Positions 10,055 to 18,695 of a stretch of DNA of 64,000 bases are shown here, piece by piece. Source of the stretch: Hymenobacter sp. GOD-10R (GTDB lineage: Bacteria > Bacteroidota > Bacteroidia > Cytophagales > Hymenobacteraceae); the NCBI RefSeq assembly GCF_035609205.1, contig NZ_CP141184.1:1702501-1766500 (forward strand). Direction: 5' to 3'. Each line of letters opens with the position of its first letter. Position 1 is the first letter of the stretch. Below the pieces are notes generated by a model. It was not told where the DNA came from, did not search any database, and worked only from the letters and a program-made list of their open reading frames with translations. Both the position numbers and the translations under genes were made by a program.

Positions 10055-12190
10055 GTGGATTCTGCTGTTAAGAAAAAGATAGGTATAGGCTTAGGCCTTG
10101 TAGTGGTGCTACTGGGCCTGGCGTTGGCTGCATTTCTGCTCAAGCGTCAACAATTGCTGGACTATGCGCTGGCACAGGTGAAAACCAAAGTGGAGCGCAA
10201 GTACCCGGCGCAGCTTACCCTAGGGCCAGCTCGCTTCACCGACCTGAACTCGGTCCGGATTGAAGGTGTGGCGCTGGTGCCTGCTGGACGCGACACGCTG
10301 TTGCGGGCTTCTAGTATCGATGCCTCGCTGAGCGTGCGGTCATTGTTTGCGGGTCGGCCAGTGTTCAGCAACCTGCAAATTGATAACGCTCGCCTCACGG
10401 CCCGTAAGACGGCGGCCGCGGATAACTACTCTTTTCTCTACCGGAAGAAGAAAACCCAGCAAGTAGCACCACGTGATACCACGAAGGGCACCAACTACGG
10501 CCTCTTGCTGAATGAGTTGTTGGAAGCAGGCTTCGACAACATTCCGGGCGAGGCGGCCTTCAAGAACTTTCTCGTAACGTACGAAAGTCCGCGGCACCAA
10601 GCCCGGATTGTCATGCCTGGCCTCACCATTGAAGATGGCGATATTACGGGGCAACTATCGGCTACCATCGACTCGGTTTCTAACAACCTAGGTATTAGCG
10701 GGCACGTGGAAGCCGGCGATTACGAGCTAGCGGCACAAGTGTACGGCCTGAATAGCCAGCCGGTCACGTTGCCGTACTTGCAGCGCCGCCTCAACGCGCG
10801 GGTGCAGTTCGATACGTTGCGCATGAGCCTAGACGGGAAGGACTTCGACGAGGAGCAACTAACGTTGCGAGGCTCGGCTTCGGCTACTCATTTTGTGCTC
10901 AATCAGCCCAAGCTGGCAGCGCGCGACATCGTTGTACAGCACGGCGGCATCAACTTTATTACGAAGCTAGGCCAAGCATCTATGGCGCTAGAAAAAGGAA
11001 CAAAGGTGCGCCTCAACCGCATTGAGTTCTACCCTACGTTCAGCATTCGCAAGCTGCCAGTACCCCAGCGGGTCATTGGGCGTAAAATAAACGGAGTCCG
11101 GAAGCGTAGTGATGCCCTCGCAGGGTTGCAAGTTTCCGCTGACATTGAATCGGCTGAGACTTCCGCGAATGACTTCTTCGCTTCCCTGCCAGAAGGCATG
11201 TTTGAAGAAGTAGAAGGCATGCAAGGTGAAGGCACGCTTACTTATAGCCTGCACACGGCGCTCGATATGAACCAGGTGGATAGCTTGAAGTTCGACTCGT
11301 CGCTACGCGGTAAGAATTTCCGCATTACCAAGTTTGGACGGGAAAACCTGAATAAGCTCAACGAAGAATTCCCGTACACCGCTTACAACGACAAAGGCGA
11401 CTCCATCAAAACGTTCTTGGTGGGACCTAGCAACAAAGATTTTGTGCCGTACGATGAGGTTTCGCGCTACCTCAAGAGTGCGATTCAAACGGCTGAAGAC
11501 CCGCGTTTCTTCACCCACAAAGGCTTCATGGAAAAGGCTTTTGTGAAGTCCGCTATTCAGAACCTAAAGGAGCGGCGCTTTGCCCGCGGGGGAAGTACAA
11601 TCTCGATGCAGCTGGTAAAGAACGTATTCCTGACCCGGCAGAAGACTGTGGCTCGCAAAGTGGAAGAAATGCTCATGGTCTGGCTAATTGAAAACACCCG
11701 TTTGGTGAGCAAGGAGCGCATGTTTGAGGTTTACTTGAACATCATTGAGTGGGGACCGAAGATTTACGGGGTAAAGGATGCTGCCCGCTTCTACTTCGAT
11801 AAGCAGCCTGCCAACCTCAACTTGTCAGAAAGCTTGTACCTAGCTAGTATCATTCCCAAGCCTAAGTTTTATCGGTATTCCTTCGATAGCTATGGCAACT
11901 TGCGGGGAAGTGCCCGCTACTTCTACCGCCTCATCGCCGACATTATGGTGGAGCGCGGCATGATTACCCAAGCCGACCGCGAAAATATGGCATTGGGCGT
12001 GGCACTGAATGGACCGGCCCGCAAGTACATCGTGACGGCCCGCGACACGACCCGAACCGCCGCGGCCGATTCTTCCCAGTTCGAGCCGCTGAACCTAATC
12101 GATTTGCTAGGTGGCAATGCTGCCCCTGATGCCGGGGTAAACAGCAACACACCCGAAACGCAGCCCGCATCCCCTCCGCCTCGACCGTAA
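10055..12190 (+). CDS. GT51 peptidoglycan transglycosylase with AsmA-like N-terminal half
   Basis: A 711-residue membrane-anchored protein. After a basic start and one membrane helix (about 5-30) comes an AsmA/DUF748-like region, followed from about residue 465 by a GT51 glycosyltransferase domain. The catalytic signature TAEDPRFFTHKGF is present, then GGSTISMQLVKNVFL and the EVYLNIIEWG block. GT51 enzymes polymerise lipid II into glycan strands outside the inner membrane. There is no transpeptidase domain, so it is monofunctional, unlike class A penicillin-binding proteins. A Pro/Thr-rich tail ends it. GTG at 10055 is chosen because the frame upstream overlaps the promoter and lacks family features. 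Confidence 0.88.
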   Translation: MDSAVKKKIGIGLGLVVVLLGLALAAFLLKRQQLLDYALAQVKTKVERKYPAQLTLGPARFTDLNSVRIEGVALVPAGRDTLLRASSIDASLSVRSLFAGRPVFSNLQIDNARLTARKTAAADNYSFLYRKKKTQQVAPRDTTKGTNYGLLLNELLEAGFDNIPGEAAFKNFLVTYESPRHQARIVMPGLTIEDGDITGQLSATIDSVSNNLGISGHVEAGDYELAAQVYGLNSQPVTLPYLQRRLNARVQFDTLRMSLDGKDFDEEQLTLRGSASATHFVLNQPKLAARDIVVQHGGINFITKLGQASMALEKGTKVRLNRIEFYPTFSIRKLPVPQRVIGRKINGVRKRSDALAGLQVSADIESAETSANDFFASLPEGMFEEVEGMQGEGTLTYSLHTALDMNQVDSLKFDSSLRGKNFRITKFGRENLNKLNEEFPYTAYNDKGDSIKTFLVGPSNKDFVPYDEVSRYLKSAIQTAEDPRFFTHKGFMEKAFVKSAIQNLKERRFARGGSTISMQLVKNVFLTRQKTVARKVEEMLMVWLIENTRLVSKERMFEVYLNIIEWGPKIYGVKDAARFYFDKQPANLNLSESLYLASIIPKPKFYRYSFDSYGNLRGSARYFYRLIADIMVERGMITQADRENMALGVALNGPARKYIVTARDTTRTAAADSSQFEPLNLIDLLGGNAAPDAGVNSNTPETQPASPPPRP

Positions 12191-12233
12191 GCCAAGGGCA
12201 GCAAGCACCTAGTTACAAGCGATATTCGATGCA

Positions 12234-12277
12234 ATAGAAAAAGCCTCACTGATGTACTTCAGCGAGGCTTTTTCTAT
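12234..12277. terminator. Bidirectional terminator hairpin
   Basis: Inverted arms (12234-12247 with 12264-12277) form a GC-containing stem with A-rich left and T-rich right ends. It lies between the transglycosylase gene and the convergent TerC gene and can end both transcripts. Confidence 0.8.
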
Positions 12278-12323
12278 TTTAGTCAAATGGCTAAAATCAA
12301 ACCAGCGGCGCTCCGCTGTTTGC

Positions 12324-13268
12324 CTAGGATTCCACTTCTTCCTTCTTCGGAAGTAGAACAGACACCAAAACCGAAACGGCTAGAATAAGCCCCACCAAAC
12401 CCAGCGAAATACTCATCGGAATTTCGTAGCCGCGGGTAGCTAGGTAGTCGGTCGTGAGCAGCTTAAAACCGATAAACACCAGAATAAGGGCTAGGCCATA
12501 GTGCAGGTAATGGAACAGCTTCATCAAGCCTGCCAAAGCAAAATACATCGCCCGCAGACCGAGCAAGGCAAACACATTGGACGTGTACACGATGAACGTA
12601 TCACGCGAAACGGCGAGAATAGCTGGGATAGAATCGGCGGCAAAAACTACATCGGTTGTTTCGACCATCAGCAGCACCACAAACAAAGGCGTAGCAAACA
12701 GCAACTTATCCTTGCGCACAAAAAACTTGTCGCCCTCTAGCTTGCTGGTCACAGGCATGTAGCGGCTCAGAAACTTTACGATAGGGTTATTATCCGGGTC
12801 GATTTCGGGTTCGCCCGCGCTGAGCGCCATACGCACCCCCGTGTATACCAAAAAAGCCCCGAGCACATAGAGCAAGATGTGAAACTTGGCTAGCAACGCT
12901 GCTCCCACCAAGATGAATGCCGCGCGCAAAATCAGTGCGCCAATGATTCCCCAGAAAAGGATTTTATGCTGGTACTGTTGGGGTATTTTGAAGTAGCTGA
13001 AGATGAGCAAGAAAACAAAAAGATTATCAACGCTCAGCGACTTCTCAATCAAGTAGCCGGTGAGAAATTCTAAACCAGCCTGCCTGCCCATCGTGCGATA
13101 CACGAGGAAATTAAAACTCAATGACAAGGCTATCCAAAAGCAGCTCCAACCCAAGGCTTCCCGCATTCTCACTACGTGAGCTTTGCGATTGAACACAAGT
13201 AAGTCGAGCATCAGCATTCCCAGAACGAAAATGTTGAACCCGACCCAGAAGACAGGGGTGTTTTCCAT
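12324..13268 (-). CDS. TerC/Alx-family integral membrane transporter
   Basis: A 314-residue protein with about nine membrane helices. It carries the two hallmark TerC acidic motifs, EKSLSVDNLFVFLLIF near residue 75 and ETTDVVFAADSIPAILAVS near residue 200, both helix-embedded with conserved Glu/Asp. Members of the family (Alx, MeeF/MeeY) are linked to manganese export and to metal loading of exported proteins; others are linked to tellurite resistance. No yybP-ykoY-type riboswitch was recognised in the short leader upstream of 13268. The substrate is inferred from the family only. Confidence 0.92.
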   Translation of the reverse strand: MENTPVFWVGFNIFVLGMLMLDLLVFNRKAHVVRMREALGWSCFWIALSLSFNFLVYRTMGRQAGLEFLTGYLIEKSLSVDNLFVFLLIFSYFKIPQQYQHKILFWGIIGALILRAAFILVGAALLAKFHILLYVLGAFLVYTGVRMALSAGEPEIDPDNNPIVKFLSRYMPVTSKLEGDKFFVRKDKLLFATPLFVVLLMVETTDVVFAADSIPAILAVSRDTFIVYTSNVFALLGLRAMYFALAGLMKLFHYLHYGLALILVFIGFKLLTTDYLATRGYEIPMSISLGLVGLILAVSVLVSVLLPKKEEVES

Positions 13269-13327
13269 ACGTAGCGCGAGAAGAGACCTAGCTCTGTCTC
13301 CAATATGGAACAGAACTATAGCAGGGC

Positions 13328-14134
13328 TTACCGCGATTCTGGAGCCGAGGTTGCGGCGGTCACCGAAATAGCATCGGTGCTAGGATGACTGCTATCAGCA
13401 GTGGCGCGCTTGAAGCGGTGAAACCAGCTATACACCTTCATCTGCACGACGCCAAAGAAGGCTTCCTTGAAGATGCCTTTCGACATTTTAGAGGCGCCGC
13501 GGGTCCGGTCGGTAAAGATGATCGGCACTTCTTTGATGCGGAAGCCATACTTGTAGGCTAGCCATTTCATCTCAATCTGGAAGGCGTAGCCGACGAAACG
13601 AATTCGGTGCCTCAACACCGTACGTAACACGCGGGCTGTATAGCACTTGAAGCCTGCCGTTGCATCCATGATGGGCATGCCCGTGACAAAGCGCACGTAC
13701 GCCGAGGCAAACCACGACATCAGCACGCGGTCCATGGGCCAGTTGACGACGTTGACACCTTGAATGTAGCGGGAGCCAATAGCTAGGTCGTAGCCGTCTA
13801 CCGCGCAGGCATTGTACAGCTTCAATAAGTCATCGGGGTTGTGGGAGAAGTCAGCATCCATCTCGAACACATACTCATAGTCCCGCATCAACGCCCACCG
13901 AAAACCATGAATGTAAGCGGTGCCGAGCCCCATCTTTCCCTTCCGCTCTTCCAGAAAAAGCCGCTCTGGAAACTCTTGCATCAGGTTTCGGACAATATCG
14001 GCGGTGCCATCAGGTGAGCCATCGTCGATAACGAGCAAGTCGAAAGATTTGGGCAACGAAAAGACTTTGCGGATGATCAATTCCGCATTTTCGCGCTCGT
14101 TGTACGTCGGGATTAGAACCAGCCCACTGTTCAT
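13328..14134 (-). CDS. Polyprenol monophosphomannose synthase (GT2, DPM1-like)
   Basis: A 268-residue soluble GT2 enzyme. Motifs are VLIPTYNERENAELII at the N-terminus, VIDDGSPDGTADIV for nucleotide binding, and MDADFSHNPDDL as the DxD region, all strongly matching dolichyl/polyprenyl-phosphate mannose synthases. It makes polyprenyl-phosphate-mannose, the donor for GT39-type O-mannosyltransferases; one GT39 gene lies at 45.7 kb. The start codon overlaps the hemG stop codon by four bases, so the two are probably translationally coupled. Confidence 0.92.
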   Translation of the reverse strand: MNSGLVLIPTYNERENAELIIRKVFSLPKSFDLLVIDDGSPDGTADIVRNLMQEFPERLFLEERKGKMGLGTAYIHGFRWALMRDYEYVFEMDADFSHNPDDLLKLYNACAVDGYDLAIGSRYIQGVNVVNWPMDRVLMSWFASAYVRFVTGMPIMDATAGFKCYTARVLRTVLRHRIRFVGYAFQIEMKWLAYKYGFRIKEVPIIFTDRTRGASKMSKGIFKEAFFGVVQMKVYSWFHRFKRATADSSHPSTDAISVTAATSAPESR

Positions 14135-15480
14135 TGTGTCAAAGATAATAAGTGGGGGACGCTGCGAGTAATTTTTTCCGCTAGTTGCCGGGCATGGCGC
14201 ACGCAGTCGGGCACTCCCACACCCGCCCGCCAGTTGGCCGTCGTGTAAATATGGTCAGCCGTAAGAGCATCGGCGGCGGCATGCGCGGCTACAATGCGGT
14301 TGTCGAACTGCGGAATGGCACGCTCCCAGTAGTAGCGAGTTTGCCAAATCGGAGCAGCGGCCTTAATGCCGTAGTAACGAACAAGCTCCGCGTGCACGGC
14401 TTGCTGCTGCTGCTCGGCCGATTGTTGGGCCTGCTCTTGATATTGACTCCCACCAACAAACGTGGTGAACAGCACTTGATCGGTAGGGCAGCGGTTCGGA
14501 AAAATCGAGCTAGTCCAGATGCTACCTGCTGCGTAAGGCTGCTCGACTTTAGGATGTAGTGCGCCAAAACCATCCAACGGGTGCGCTACATCGGCGCGGT
14601 AGTAAGTGGTGTAGATGGCCGCCATAGCTGGATAATAGACATCCGCCAAGGCACTAGCTGCTTCTGGAAATAAACGCTCAAGCAGGGGAGCTGCCGCGTA
14701 AGTAGGTAATGCTAGCACTACAGCTTCGTAAGCATGCGGTGCTGGTCCGCTGGCGAGCTGAACGTGATAAAGCCCATCGGACGAGCGCGTAAGTGCCGTG
14801 ACTGTTTGCCCGCCCTGGTAATTAGTGAGCTGCGCGGCCAACGTAGCAGGCAGCTGCTGAATGCCTTTGCGAAGCGAAACAATGCGTCGGCGGCCACCAG
14901 CGCCGCCACTTTTTGCCAGGCCTCGTACCACCGAACCGTACGTGTGCTCCAACTCAGCTAGCTTCGGAAATGTTTTGTGCAGCAAGAGTTGCTCGGGGTC
15001 GCCAGCGTAGATGCCAGAGATGAATGGGTTAAGCGCATGATCTACAATTTCGGCTCCGAAGCGACGCCGGAAAAAGGCTGCCAACGTTTCATCGGGGTTA
15101 GCTGGGAGCGGGGTGCGGCTTAACTCGCGCAAAATATTAAGCTTGGCCTTTAGGCTGAAGAAACGATTAGCGAGTAACGCGGGGGGCGAGCCAGGGAGCT
15201 TTTGGTAGCGGCCCGCACGCAGTACGTAGCGGTTGGCACTTACAGCTGCTGTGTCCTCAATCTCATCAGCCAACCCTAGGTCGGTAAACAAGTCAAGTAA
15301 CTCTGAGCTGAGCTGCAACGAGTTAGGACCCGTTTCAAGCAGGTAGCCATCCACTTGGACCGTGCGCAGATTTCCGCCTGGTACTGAGCCAGCCTCGAAT
15401 AAATCGTAGCTAACTCCTGCTTTTTGCAGGTAATACGCCAGCGTAAGACCCGAAATGCCACCACCCAAAATAGCTACCAT
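14131..15480 (-). CDS. hemG: Protoporphyrinogen oxidase (HemY type)
   Basis: An FAD-dependent oxidase that converts protoporphyrinogen IX to protoporphyrin IX late in heme synthesis. The N-terminal dinucleotide-binding fold is plain: VAILGGGISGLTLAYYLQK, with an acidic residue ending the second strand (LFEAGS), then PGGNLRT. The C-terminal FAD-contacting region near YTTANWRAGVGVPDCV is also typical. At 449 residues it is full length. A TAnnTTTG box lies 63 bases upstream. It overlaps the downstream GT2 gene by four bases. Confidence 0.93.
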   Translation of the reverse strand: MVAILGGGISGLTLAYYLQKAGVSYDLFEAGSVPGGNLRTVQVDGYLLETGPNSLQLSSELLDLFTDLGLADEIEDTAAVSANRYVLRAGRYQKLPGSPPALLANRFFSLKAKLNILRELSRTPLPANPDETLAAFFRRRFGAEIVDHALNPFISGIYAGDPEQLLLHKTFPKLAELEHTYGSVVRGLAKSGGAGGRRRIVSLRKGIQQLPATLAAQLTNYQGGQTVTALTRSSDGLYHVQLASGPAPHAYEAVVLALPTYAAAPLLERLFPEAASALADVYYPAMAAIYTTYYRADVAHPLDGFGALHPKVEQPYAAGSIWTSSIFPNRCPTDQVLFTTFVGGSQYQEQAQQSAEQQQQAVHAELVRYYGIKAAAPIWQTRYYWERAIPQFDNRIVAAHAAADALTADHIYTTANWRAGVGVPDCVRHARQLAEKITRSVPHLLSLTQ

Positions 15481-15542
15481 GATAAATAACTGCGAAAATA
15501 TGATTGAGTGAGCAGAAGCAACAGCCGCATTCTGCTACGCGA

Positions 15543-15550
15543 CAAAGGTA
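15543..15550 (-). promoter_or_regulatory. -7 box for hemG
   Basis: The reverse strand reads TACCTTTG, a TAnnTTTG match, 63 bases before the hemG start. The -33 region has no clear TTTG. Confidence 0.55.
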
Positions 15551-15636
15551 ACTATCGCGCTAACCTCGGGCGCTTGTACTATAAGAGTAACAATCATTTT
15601 TCTGTGTAATTCACTCGCTAGGTTAATTTTTTAGTC

Positions 15637-16224
15637 ATGTCGGCCAGCGACTATATCTTTGACCTAATGACGAACGCAAATTCTTCTGCACTGGTATCAC
15701 CTCATCAGCACAGGGCAATTTTTTTAGACCGCGACGGGGTACTGAACGAGGAAATGGGGGACTATGTGTGGCGCCCCGAAGATTTTAACGTATTGCCTGG
15801 CGTACCCGAGAGCTTGGCCCGTCTGAAGGCGGCAGGCTATTATCTGATTGTCGTTACCAACCAAGCTGGTATTGCAAAAGGGCTGTATACTGCCTCTCAG
15901 ATGCGCCTCTGCCACGATAAACTACAGCAGGCCTGCGGCAACCTGATTGACGCTCTTTATTTTGCCCCATCGCATCCATCTGTAAGTGAGTCGCTGTCCC
16001 GTAAGCCTGGCTCCTTGATGCTAGAAAAGGCCATTGCCCGCTTTCATCTTGACCCTAGCCAGTGCTGGATCGTAGGGGACCGGCTGCGCGACCTAGAAGC
16101 AGGTGCGCGGGTTGGAGTCAAAGGAATTCTAGTGGGTCACTCCGAAGAAAGCACGCATCAGCCTCACGCTACCAACCTAGCTGCGGCCACTAATATTATC
16201 CTGACACAAGAGAATACATACTAG
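15637..16224 (+). CDS. HAD phosphatase, GmhB-like (heptose-bisphosphate phosphatase family)
   Basis: A 195-residue HAD hydrolase. Motif I is FLDRDGVLNEE with the Asp nucleophile, motif II is VVTNQAG, and the GDRLRDLEAG block carries the acidic motif IV. The match is to GmhB/HisB-N phosphatases, which remove the C7 phosphate of heptose bisphosphate for the LPS core. Classical GmhB has a zinc loop with several cysteines before the RKP motif; here the region around APSHPSVSESLSRKPG has no cysteine, so the zinc site appears lost and the substrate may differ. An in-frame ATG at 15667 is an alternative start. The GT9 gene at 7.3 kb could be a functional partner. Confidence 0.85.
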   Translation: MSASDYIFDLMTNANSSALVSPHQHRAIFLDRDGVLNEEMGDYVWRPEDFNVLPGVPESLARLKAAGYYLIVVTNQAGIAKGLYTASQMRLCHDKLQQACGNLIDALYFAPSHPSVSESLSRKPGSLMLEKAIARFHLDPSQCWIVGDRLRDLEAGARVGVKGILVGHSEESTHQPHATNLAAATNIILTQENTY

Positions 16225-16233
16225 CCTTCTGTC

Positions 16234-16290
16234 GTAAAAAGAGGGGTAGCTGGCCAATATCGAATATTGACCAGCTACCCCTCTTTTTAC
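16234..16290. terminator. Strong bidirectional terminator
   Basis: Perfect 20-bp arms (16234-16253 and 16271-16290) with AAAAA at the left and TTTTT at the right, lying between two convergent genes. Confidence 0.9.
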
Positions 16291-16308
16291 GGGAACTATT
16301 CTTATTAC

Positions 16309-17409
16309 CTAGCTAGCAACGAGGTTTTCTTCGTTGATAAATAGTTTTATCTTTTTGAAGAAACCTGTTGGCGCCATATAGTCTTCCCAGATAGTACGCA
16401 ATTTCTTTTGGAGTGCTCTATAATCCTCCTCGGAAATGTTGTTGTGGAAATCTGCGACAAAGTCACCGATTCTGTCAATGTCCTTCTCTTCTACCCACAC
16501 GCATAAACTCTTCCAATCAATTATTTCTTCAAAAGGTAGAGTACTATCCGTGTTTAAGAAAATTGGAATTCTGCCGCAGCATAGCGTTTCAAAGAAACGA
16601 ACAGAGTTATTGCCATAGCCCCGAATGCAAAGCGTATAGTCGCTTTCCATAATGTTCTCTACATATTTTTTGCGGAATTCCTCTGGGCTTTCAGCTGTAG
16701 CACCCGTATTAAGACCATCAGGACCAAAAGCAAAGTTGCTCTTAAGTCTGAAGTTATTGACAACTTTCTTCGACTTCTGCAGGCCGATAATAGCTCGCGC
16801 TCTGTAGGAATGGGCCACTTTCACGGGGAATTTCTGCATGATTCCCATATAGTTGCCAATCAGCCTCACCATGCCCAAGATTTTCTCCTTGCCCATGGTA
16901 GTATTTAGAGGAGGGGCATAGCCGCAAAAACCGACGATAGGCTTGCTACTTTTTGGACGGATTTCTAATACGCCATTACTGTATTTATCTAAAAAGTCCT
17001 CGAAGAAGTGAGGCCAAGGAAATACATTTTTTGGCTGCTTTGATTTACTAATAGCGCTATTGAAAATTATGGCGTTCTTAATTTTAATATTAAGGTCTAG
17101 GGTGTCGTGTCCAACAAAAACTAAAACCTTCTTATTGCTGCTCTCTACGTATTTAACAAACGAAGCAATATTTTTTTCGAATTCTGCTTGATTCTCAATA
17201 ACATCATAAAATATCGGTAGCAAACAGGCGTCGCACTCTTCTAGGGTGGTTAGCTCTAAAAAATCTTTGCCCTCTTTTAAGAAATGATCAAACCTTCCTA
17301 AGGTTACGGAGCCGGCTTTATCTGCAAAATTTCCAATGAAAGGTATCAATAACTCAACGGGCTTTCCCTTGTCGAGAAGACTTAAATCCGTATAAAGTTT
17401 TAGTTTCAT
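16309..17409 (-). CDS. Exostosin-like glycosyltransferase, AT-rich
   Basis: A 366-residue protein resembling bacterial exostosin (GT47) family proteins: a C-terminal block with SDYTLCIRGYGNNSVRFFE, then CCGRIPIFLNTD and EEIIDW matches the family's donor-binding region. No signal peptide or membrane helix is seen, so action on a cytoplasmic surface-polysaccharide precursor is likely. Its base composition is clearly more AT-rich than neighbouring genes (many AAA, ATT and TTT codons) and it contains no CCTAGG, suggesting recent transfer, as is common for surface-glycan genes. It faces a strong terminator at its 3' end. The substrate is unknown. Confidence 0.8.
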   Translation of the reverse strand: MKLKLYTDLSLLDKGKPVELLIPFIGNFADKAGSVTLGRFDHFLKEGKDFLELTTLEECDACLLPIFYDVIENQAEFEKNIASFVKYVESSNKKVLVFVGHDTLDLNIKIKNAIIFNSAISKSKQPKNVFPWPHFFEDFLDKYSNGVLEIRPKSSKPIVGFCGYAPPLNTTMGKEKILGMVRLIGNYMGIMQKFPVKVAHSYRARAIIGLQKSKKVVNNFRLKSNFAFGPDGLNTGATAESPEEFRKKYVENIMESDYTLCIRGYGNNSVRFFETLCCGRIPIFLNTDSTLPFEEIIDWKSLCVWVEEKDIDRIGDFVADFHNNISEEDYRALQKKLRTIWEDYMAPTGFFKKIKLFINEENLVAS

Positions 17410-17986
17410 GTTTGTCTTCTATTAGAAGTTATGAGAGTTTATGCTTTGAGGGAAGTGACGCTAGCAGGAGCTATAGCAAGCATGGTTGAAGATCTCCTGA
17501 CGTCATAAGAAAACATGCTGTATCGGGTTCAGGAAATAGCTCAGCGTGGCAGCACACCTTACGCATGGAGAGAGAAACACACCGAAACTGATCGTCTTCT
17601 AGAAGGAACAGTGGCCTTTGTTGTTGCCAAATCTGTATCAGCTTAGGTACAGCAGTGATTGTTGAGGAGGGCGTAATGCAGATCTTGTATTCTATTTCCC
17701 TTCTATAGAGTGGCAAAAAAACAATATAAAATCCAAATATGGACTTAATTTAGTAATAAAATAGATTTTTTCGAGAGTTTGTTATAAGAGAGTGACCTAC
17801 TGAAGCTTAGGAAAGGGCTAAAAAAAGCTGATGTCATTGCGATGCTGAGTTGCTTAGCTTGCTAAGTTGCCTATCTATACTCAGACTTGGTAATGTATGC
17901 ATCGGTAGGTACAGAAAGTGCAATTGCAAGTAAATGTATTTGCTACTTTAACCTGTTTATCATTTCCGATAATAGTCTAAAAATAA
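17410..17986. other. Gene-free AT-rich stretch
   Basis: About 580 bases without a supported gene. A reverse-strand frame of 81 codons at 17471-17716 has no recognisable features and was not accepted. The region has long A/T runs and probably contains the promoter of the exostosin-like gene, though no TAnnTTTG box was confirmed. No tRNA or array was seen. Confidence 0.5.
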
Positions 17987-18016
17987 AAAAGCCCTCGCTA
18001 GCTAGCGGAGGCTTTT
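17987..18016 (-). terminator. Terminator for the first small lipoprotein gene
   Basis: A hairpin centred on the palindrome CGCTAGCTAGCG, with AAAAGCC and GGCTTTT ends. Read on the reverse strand it is followed by a T-rich run, so it fits as the terminator of the gene at 18107-18259. Confidence 0.75.
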
Positions 18017-18106
18017 GATAAAGAAGGAGTATCGTGTATGCTATAGCTGTTTGGCAAAGTACATGGAGACCTCTTGCCTAGGACGAAGCACAATGCCAGC
18101 TCTAGT

Positions 18107-18259
18107 TTACTGCCGGGTGGCCGCTGGGGTAGCCGTGCTAGCTGTAATCGACGAAGAAATATGCGTAGCCGGCTTCGTGCTAGAGTACGCGGGACATTTG
18201 GTACGGCAAGAACTTAAGCCTCCGAAGCCGATCAAAACGATGAATAGGAGCTTTTTCAT
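18107..18259 (-). CDS. Small lipoprotein with CPAYS motif (paralogue 1)
   Basis: A 50-residue frame on the reverse strand. It starts MKKLLFIVLIGFGG and has a lipobox ending LSSC at residue 18, so the mature form would be a lipid-anchored peptide of about 33 residues. After the lipidated Cys comes RTKCPAYS, and the tail is Ser/Thr/Ala-rich (TASTATPAA). A second gene 185 bases upstream on the same strand encodes a clear relative with the same signal peptide type, a CPAYS motif and a TASTATP tail. Conservation of this layout between the two copies supports both as real genes. The sequence between them differs, so this is an old duplication. Function is unknown; an outer- or inner-membrane location is inferred from the lipobox. 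Confidence 0.78.
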   Translation of the reverse strand: MKKLLFIVLIGFGGLSSCRTKCPAYSSTKPATHISSSITASTATPAATRQ

Positions 18260-18368
18260 GTAAAAGTGCAAGAGATTGTAAAAGACGATGCTGGGTTCCT
18301 AAAACGAATGGCCAACCATATAATTGCGTAGATCGTTCCTAACACAAAGATTCTGCCTAAAATAGAAA

Positions 18369-18403
18369 AGCAGCTTCCCCCAACGCTAGTAGGAGAAGCC
18401 GCT
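18369..18403 (-). terminator. Terminator-like hairpin for the second small lipoprotein gene
   Basis: Near-complementary arms (10 of 12 positions) frame a loop containing CGCTAG. On the reverse strand the hairpin is followed by TTTTCTATTTTA. It lies 40 bases past the stop of the gene at 18444-18599. Confidence 0.65.
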
Positions 18404-18443
18404 ACTTACACACGCACCATTGTGCGAGTATCTACATATAGTT

Positions 18444-18599
18444 CTATTGTTGAGCTACAGGAGTTGCTGTGCTAGCCGTAAGGTGCGCAGTGTCGGGTTG
18501 CTGGGGGCGTGCTTTGCTATAAGCTGGGCAAACGTTTTTGTTGCAGGAGCTAAGCCCCGTAACGGCTACGATAGCTACTAAGAGTATCTTTTTAAACAT
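18444..18599 (-). CDS. Small lipoprotein with CPAYS motif (paralogue 2)
   Basis: A 51-residue reverse-strand frame: a Lys-starting hydrophobic signal (MFKKILLVAIVAVTG), a lipobox LSSC with Cys at 19, then NKNVCPAYSKA, and a Thr/Ala-rich tail ending TASTATPVAQQ. It shares the signal peptide, the Cys-x(3-4)-CPAYS element and the tail with the gene at 18107-18259. The second Cys is in a fixed place relative to the lipid anchor in both proteins, so it may matter for function, for example in disulfide or metal binding. Each gene has its own terminator-like hairpin, so they are probably separate units. No function is known to me. Confidence 0.78.
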   Translation of the reverse strand: MFKKILLVAIVAVTGLSSCNKNVCPAYSKARPQQPDTAHLTASTATPVAQQ

Positions 18600-18695
18600 G
18601 AGGAGGGGTAAGGGAATGGTTGAAAATGGTTGAGCTTAAAACACAAGTATCGGGCCGACTCATGGTCGAGCCGGCCCGGCACGTGTTGCTATCCT

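Noticed and set aside
12324..13330. A manganese (yybP-ykoY) riboswitch before the TerC gene
   Set aside because: The leader is short and I could not see the conserved junction sequences.
17471..17716. A reverse-strand frame of 81 codons
   Set aside because: No signal, motif or promoter; its composition does not look coding and it lies in an AT-rich gap.
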